DNA of 64,000 nt, taken from contig JASJAN010000019.1 of assembly GCA_030066985.1 (NCBI GenBank), forward strand, positions 39,962-103,961, read 5' to 3'. The stretch is from Desulfobacterales bacterium (lineage in GTDB: Bacteria > Desulfobacterota > Desulfobacteria > Desulfobacterales > JAHEIW01). The notes beneath the pieces are model-generated. The model had not been told where the DNA came from. It worked only from the letters and a program-made list of their open reading frames with translations, and did not search any database. Below are positions 59,741-64,000 of the stretch, one piece after another; position 1 is the stretch's first letter, and every line of letters starts with the position of its first letter. The translations under genes were made by a program, and so were the position numbers.

Positions 59741-61828
59741 ATGAAGACAGACATCAATAAGGTCAGAAATATTGGTATCAGTGCGCATATTGACTCTGGC
59801 AAAACCACCTTGACTGAACGCATCCTGTTTTACACCCAGCGTATTCACACGATGCACGATGTGAAGGGCAAAGACGGTGTCGGTGCCACCATGGATTCCA
59901 TGGAACTTGAAAAGGAGCGCGGCATCACCATTGCTTCAGCCGCCACCTATTGCGAATGGCAAGACCACGAGATCAACATCATTGACACGCCCGGACATGT
60001 CGACTTTACCATAGAGGTTGAGCGCTCCCTGCGGGTCTTGGACGGCGCCATTCTGGTTCTGTGTGCCGTCGCCGGTGTTCAATCGCAGTCAATTACTGTC
60101 GACCAGCAGATGAAGCGCTATAAAGTGCCCGGTATCGCCTTTATTAACAAGTGTGACCGTAGCGGTGCCAATCCAGAACGGGTGATTGCGCAGTTGAAAG
60201 ATAAACTGGGACATAATGCCGTCGCCATGCAACTACCCATCGGTTTGGAGGCGGGCTTCGAAGGCGTTATCGACCTGGTTTCGATGCAGGCTGTCTATTT
60301 TGATGGTGATAAAGGCGAATCCGTTCGCCACGCTCAGATACCGGCAGAACGGTTGGCTGCAGCGCAAGCTGCCCGTGAACACCTCATTGATCAAGCTTCC
60401 ATGTTTTCAGATGCGCTGACCGAAGCGATTTTGGAAGAAACCGAGGTCACCGAAGCGATGATCTTGGCGGCTGTACGCCAGGGCGTCATTGAACGCAAGC
60501 TGACGCCGGTTTATATCGGCTCTGCTTATAAGAACAAAGGCATTCAGCCTCTCTTAAATGCGGTTACCCAGTTGCTGCCATGCCCGCTGGACATTGAAAA
60601 CGAGGCCCTGGACATGAACAATGCTGAACAACCGGTGGTGCTGAGCAACGAAATAGACAAGCCCTTGGTCGCTTTGGCCTTTAAGCTAGAAGATGGCCCC
60701 TACGGTCAACTAACCTATGTTCGTGTCTATCAGGGGTCTCTGGCGAAAGGCGATACGATCGTCAACGTGCGCTCTGGGAAAAAAGTAAAGGTCGGCAGGG
60801 TTATTCGGATGCACTCGAATCAGATGGAAGATATCGAAACCATCCCTGCCGGCTATATCGGAGCGCTGTTCGGTATTGACTGTGCTTCCGGTGACAGTTT
60901 TGTTGCTCAGGGACTCGGTCTGACCATGACCTCCATGTATGTGCCCGAACCGGTCATATCTTTGGCCATATTTCCGAAAGACAACAAATCGGACGTCAAT
61001 GTGTCCAAAGCCTTGGGGCGATTTACCAAAGAAGACCCCACCTTTAAGGTATTCGTGAATGCCGAAACCGGCGATACGATTATCTCCGGGATGGGCGAGT
61101 TGCATCTGGATGTCTATATTGAACGGATGCGGCGCGAGTATCAAGCTGAAGTGACCACCAGTCCGCCGCGGGTGGCCTATCGTGAAACCATTACCCAGAA
61201 GGCCGAATTTGACTACACTCACAAAAAACAAACCGGCGGTGCCGGCCAATTCGGAAGGGTTACCGGCTATATGGAACCGGTTCAGAACGAAGATTTTGTT
61301 TTTGAAAACAAAGTGGTGGGGGGCGCAATTCCGACCCAGTACATCGCGGCCTGTGAAAAAGGGTTCAAAAATTGCCTGCTGAAAGGGCCAAAGATGGAAT
61401 TCCCCGTCACCGGAATTCGAGTCGTCATCAACGACGGTGCCTCTCACTCAGTGGATTCTTCCGATATGGCATTTCAGGCTGCAGCCCGCGGTGCTTTTTT
61501 GCAGGGATATGCCAAAGCCAAATCGGTTATTCAAGAGCCGATAATGAAGGTGGTCGTGGAAACGCCCACCGAATTTCAGGGCGCCGTCATGGCGACCCTC
61601 AATCAGCGTCGTGCCATGATTGTGGGCTCGCAGGATGAAGGTCCATTCAGTGAAATCGAAGCCCAGGTTCCCTTGTCTGAGATGTTTGGCTATTCAACTG
61701 ACTTAAGGTCGGTGACCAAAGGTCAGGCCCAGTTTACGATGGAATTTTTAACCTATCGCCAAGTTCCGCAGTCCATCACAGATGATCTAATCAAAAAAGC
61801 CGCAACGGAGAAAAAGAACGTTGCCTAA
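59741..61828 (+). CDS. fusA: elongation factor G, spdEFG1-type
   Basis: 695 residues from the ATG at 59741 (AAGGA 9 bases upstream; the frame opens at a GTG 59726). GTPase that moves tRNAs and mRNA through the ribosome. G1 [20 protein letters not shown], the switch I sequence [16 protein letters not shown]3 DTPGHVDF, G4 INKCD, then domains II-V ending with [20 protein letters not shown]. The HIDS form of G1 and the overall sequence match the spdEFG1 subfamily shared with mitochondria, spirochaetes, planctomycetes and delta-proteobacteria, rather than classical EF-G. A partner spdEFG2 for ribosome recycling should exist elsewhere. Confidence 0.93.
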   Translation: MKTDINKVRNIGISAHIDSGKTTLTERILFYTQRIHTMHDVKGKDGVGATMDSMELEKERGITIASAATYCEWQDHEINIIDTPGHVDFTIEVERSLRVLDGAILVLCAVAGVQSQSITVDQQMKRYKVPGIAFINKCDRSGANPERVIAQLKDKLGHNAVAMQLPIGLEAGFEGVIDLVSMQAVYFDGDKGESVRHAQIPAERLAAAQAAREHLIDQASMFSDALTEAILEETEVTEAMILAAVRQGVIERKLTPVYIGSAYKNKGIQPLLNAVTQLLPCPLDIENEALDMNNAEQPVVLSNEIDKPLVALAFKLEDGPYGQLTYVRVYQGSLAKGDTIVNVRSGKKVKVGRVIRMHSNQMEDIETIPAGYIGALFGIDCASGDSFVAQGLGLTMTSMYVPEPVISLAIFPKDNKSDVNVSKALGRFTKEDPTFKVFVNAETGDTIISGMGELHLDVYIERMRREYQAEVTTSPPRVAYRETITQKAEFDYTHKKQTGGAGQFGRVTGYMEPVQNEDFVFENKVVGGAIPTQYIAACEKGFKNCLLKGPKMEFPVTGIRVVINDGASHSVDSSDMAFQAAARGAFLQGYAKAKSVIQEPIMKVVVETPTEFQGAVMATLNQRRAMIVGSQDEGPFSEIEAQVPLSEMFGYSTDLRSVTKGQAQFTMEFLTYRQVPQSITDDLIKKAATEKKNVA

Positions 61829-62059
61829 AAATTGTTGCGCGACATGACAGACCTGCTGTACACTGGCATGTGCTGCACAGATGTTTAACGTCCAATGGCT
61901 GAAATAAAAAGCATCAAAAGCAAAAACGAGTTGATCGAAAACCAAAGACCGTCTGGTTTTGAATACCACATCCTTCCAATTCAGGATCCTCAGACTGCCG
62001 ACAAGATCGAGGCAAGGTCTGCCAATAATATTTTTTACATGCGGGAAAGGAATATCAAC

Positions 62060-62761
62060 ATGCTGAAAAATGAGCTCATCTTGAAAAATCCCTTGCGGCG
62101 AATGGGTTTTGAAAGCGATGACATATTAGATAAAGGCGAATTTGGGGCCGTAATGGCCCGCGCCGGTGTTGGTAAAACCGCTTTTCTGGTGCAACTGGCT
62201 TTAAATAGCATGCTCAGAGACAAAAACGTTTTGCATATCAGCCTCAATGACCCGGTTAAAAAAGTCAGCCTGTGGTACAAAGAGGTCTTCAGCCGTATTA
62301 CCGCCCATTATCATATCCAGCAAAGCAATCAGCTGTGGGAGATGGTGCTGCCCCATCGGTTTATCATGACTTTTCGCGTCGAAGGCTTCAGCGTTCCCAA
62401 GCTTGAGGAGCGCCTTACCGATCTGATCGAACAAGCCATTTTTACACCTGACGCCATCATTATGGATGGCGTGCCCTTTGAAGATTCGATTCATGAGGAC
62501 CTGGCCGATCTAAAACAGCTGGCATCCCGTCTGAACATGCAAATATGGTTTACCATCCGAACCCATCGTCACGAAGAGCCCGGTCCGAACGGAACGCCCT
62601 CACAGCTGATGAAAGTGGCCGATCTGTTTGATGTCGTCATCCAGCTGGTTCCAATGGGAAAACACATTCAAATAAAAGCCTTTAAAGGACCGCGTTCCAC
62701 CGCAGATCAACCGGATTTGATGCTGGATCCCGCCACCATGTTAATACAGGATCCTATCTGA
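62060..62761 (+). CDS. RecA/KaiC-like ATPase of unknown role
   Basis: 233 residues from the ATG at 62060, chosen for AAAGGA upstream; the frame extends to 61895 with odd sequence and no ribosome site. Walker A in VMARAGVGKTAFLVQLALNS, Walker B DAIIMDGVPFEDS, and a C-terminal strand VVIQLVPMGKHIQIKAFKGP. Similar short ATPases occur, to my knowledge, in other delta-proteobacteria with no known function. A single RecA-like core without DNA-binding domain. The RHH gene downstream is on the same strand after a 244-base gap. Confidence 0.7.
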   Translation: MLKNELILKNPLRRMGFESDDILDKGEFGAVMARAGVGKTAFLVQLALNSMLRDKNVLHISLNDPVKKVSLWYKEVFSRITAHYHIQQSNQLWEMVLPHRFIMTFRVEGFSVPKLEERLTDLIEQAIFTPDAIIMDGVPFEDSIHEDLADLKQLASRLNMQIWFTIRTHRHEEPGPNGTPSQLMKVADLFDVVIQLVPMGKHIQIKAFKGPRSTADQPDLMLDPATMLIQDPI

Positions 62762-62977
62762 CACGCAGTCATCTCTGACCCATCTGCAGTGACACCCTGC
62801 TCATTTGCCAGGATTTGAACTCTCCCCCGGTTGAATCCGGACTGCCCCCATTGTAATTTGCCCCTGCGCTCTGTTGCCTTAAAGATACCCTCAGCTAGTA
62901 TTGGCTTGGCCACCCCATCAGGGACCAACTTTCTCAAGCAATCACATTTTTTACCGATACAAGTAACATCTGAGGGA

Positions 62978-62987
62978 TTACATGTAA
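62978..62987. promoter_or_regulatory. palindrome TTACATGTAA, candidate operator
   Basis: A perfect ten-base palindrome 18 bases before the ATG of the RHH gene at 63006, with another GTAAC at 62963-62967. The position fits autoregulation by the RHH protein. Confidence 0.35.
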
Positions 62988-63005
62988 CAAAAATGGGGTG
63001 TTGAT

Positions 63006-63611
63006 ATGAAAACAACGAACAGAGATCGCCAACGAAGATGGCGCCAAAAGAAGCTATCCAGCGGTATGCGAACGGTCACGATCATGTTGCCCGCCCGCAT
63101 CAAAGAGATGATTGATCGCCACCGAAAAGAAACCGGTGCAACGATTGCGCAGATTATAGAAACCGCTGTGGTACATCTGCTGTCTAACGAGGCAAATTCA
63201 TCTCAACTCATACCAAAAAATAAATATACTCGTGATGTTATAAGGTTTTCACCTGAAAAAATGCAGCAAATGAGTACTGATCTGAACACCATTGCTGCGC
63301 GTTTTAAAGAAATGACGGGATTCCGGGAGGATGTTACTTGTAACGCCAAAACCGTTACAAAAGATGGTAGCGCCCCCAAAACAGCCGCATCAGATGACCG
63401 TTCAACCACAGAAATCTACCGTCTGGTAAGACTGCTTAATAATATGGAGATCAGTTTGGAAGAGATTGCCCTGACCCTTAATAAGCGCAAATTAAAAACT
63501 TTATCCGGTGCCTATGAGTGGAATGCGGGCGATGTGCAAGCGGTTCTTGATGATATCCATCAAAAATACGGTCATATCAATCCACTTTTTTCCATATCCA
63601 ATGCGCATTGA
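63006..63611 (+). CDS. ribbon-helix-helix DNA-binding protein with extended C-terminus
   Basis: 201 residues. Residues 20-65 look like a MetJ/Arc-type RHH (SSGMRTVTIMLPARIKEMID, ATIAQIIETAVVHLLSN), preceded by a basic leader (RDRQRRWRQKKL). The remaining 130 residues are helical; the last part (EIYRLVRLLNNMEISLEEIA, then TLNKRKLKTLSGAYEWNAGD, VQAVLDDIHQKYG) resembles a recombinase/phage-type helix-turn-helix. No toxin partner is adjacent. Could repress its own promoter or a nearby gene. Confidence 0.7.
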   Translation: MKTTNRDRQRRWRQKKLSSGMRTVTIMLPARIKEMIDRHRKETGATIAQIIETAVVHLLSNEANSSQLIPKNKYTRDVIRFSPEKMQQMSTDLNTIAARFKEMTGFREDVTCNAKTVTKDGSAPKTAASDDRSTTEIYRLVRLLNNMEISLEEIALTLNKRKLKTLSGAYEWNAGDVQAVLDDIHQKYGHINPLFSISNAH

Positions 63612-63700
63612 CCGTCACAAGGGAATTTCTCCTACAGAGTTCGAAAAGAATTGATAATATCTGGGTATGAATCTAGCAATAACTGGAAGATAAAAAATCC

Positions 63701-63877
63701 TCATCTATTTTCATGCAAAGCTCTTGGTGGGGCTTTATGAAGGTATTTGCGGCAGATATCGTCGATGGCCTCTTCTAGTAAAGCCCCCAAGGATTTCTCC
63801 TCATCGACGGCAAGGTGTTTAAGGGCTTTGATACGATCAGCATCAATGCGGGTGGAAAATATTTTCTTTTCGCCCAT
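63701..63877 (-). CDS. ribbon-helix-helix protein, 58 residues, paralogue of the one at 30666-30809
   Basis: The protein reads MGEKKIFSTRIDADRIKALK, then HLAVDEEKSLGALLEEAIDD, then a C-terminal extension (ICRKYLHKAPPRALHENR). Identity with the 47-residue protein at 30.7 kb is high across KALKHLAVD and KSLGALLEEAI. It has no toxin neighbour within the window. Its upstream region (63880-64000) is AT-rich and continues to the window edge. Confidence 0.7.
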   Translation of the reverse strand: MGEKKIFSTRIDADRIKALKHLAVDEEKSLGALLEEAIDDICRKYLHKAPPRALHENR

Positions 63878-64000
63878 GCTTGCAAGACTACCTTTTTTTC
63901 ATCGTCAAAACAAGGAAAAAATGCTGACAAAAGTGAAGTTTTTAATGTAAGAATTATATATTTAAATAATTAAATTATAATATCGATAGCATAAATTACC

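Overview
The window looks like the chromosome of a Gram-negative anaerobe of the Desulfobacterota, most likely a sulfate reducer of the Desulfobacterales. Evidence: a Tmc-type transmembrane complex (tetraheme cytochrome c3, HdrD-like FeS protein, cytochrome b), a soluble HdrC-HdrB pair, a selenocysteine tRNA, EF-G of the spirochaete/planctomycete/delta type, an MglA/MglB polarity switch, PilZ and PocR sensory proteins, and many TPR and zinc-ribbon proteins. No prophage, IS element or CRISPR array is visible. The region reads as core and lineage-specific chromosome.

Layout. 0-5 kb (minus strand): a sigma-54 response regulator cut by the window edge, then pyrC, lepB, pgpA, larC, followed by tRNA-Sec on the plus strand. 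5-8 kb: tmcC-tmcA-tmcB. 8-13 kb: cell-surface glycosylation genes (TMTC-like membrane protein with TPRs, FkbM methyltransferase, methyltransferase-GT2 fusion). 13-19.6 kb: rlmD, a hydrolase, an amidohydrolase, hdrC-hdrB, cinA. 19.7-24 kb: two lipoproteins and an RpoH-like sigma factor with a 254-residue histone-H1-like N-terminal tail, then tRNA-Arg. 24-36 kb: small regulatory and conserved hypothetical genes, an SPFH/zinc-ribbon pair whose second gene seems to start at ATT, xerD, an ADP-ribosylglycohydrolase, a cold shock protein, a basic winged-helix protein and a proteasome-like Ntn protein. 36-46 kb: an ACT/UPF0210 pair, a polar amino acid ABC importer without its ATPase, UspA, DJ-1/PfpI, ArfB, CsaA, a phosphodiesterase, a PurF paralogue that lacks its nucleophilic cysteine, and rsmG.

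46.4-56.3 kb (minus strand) is the most unusual block: ten tightly packed genes encoding an MglB-like roadblock protein, an MglA-like GTPase, an acidic/coiled-coil protein, a winged-helix protein, a zinc-ribbon/Cache/HAMP membrane sensor with no output domain, a protein of unknown fold, a PAS histidine kinase fragment with no ATPase domain, a REC-DUF4388 regulator, a second roadblock protein and a PilB/GspE-type ATPase with a TPR N-terminus. I infer a signalling cassette that positions or gates a type IV pilus or type II secretion motor.

56.8-64 kb: a CoA-transferase/GNAT fusion, an Smr protein, fusA, a RecA-like ATPase and two ribbon-helix-helix proteins. One of these is a close paralogue of a 47-residue protein at 30.7 kb.
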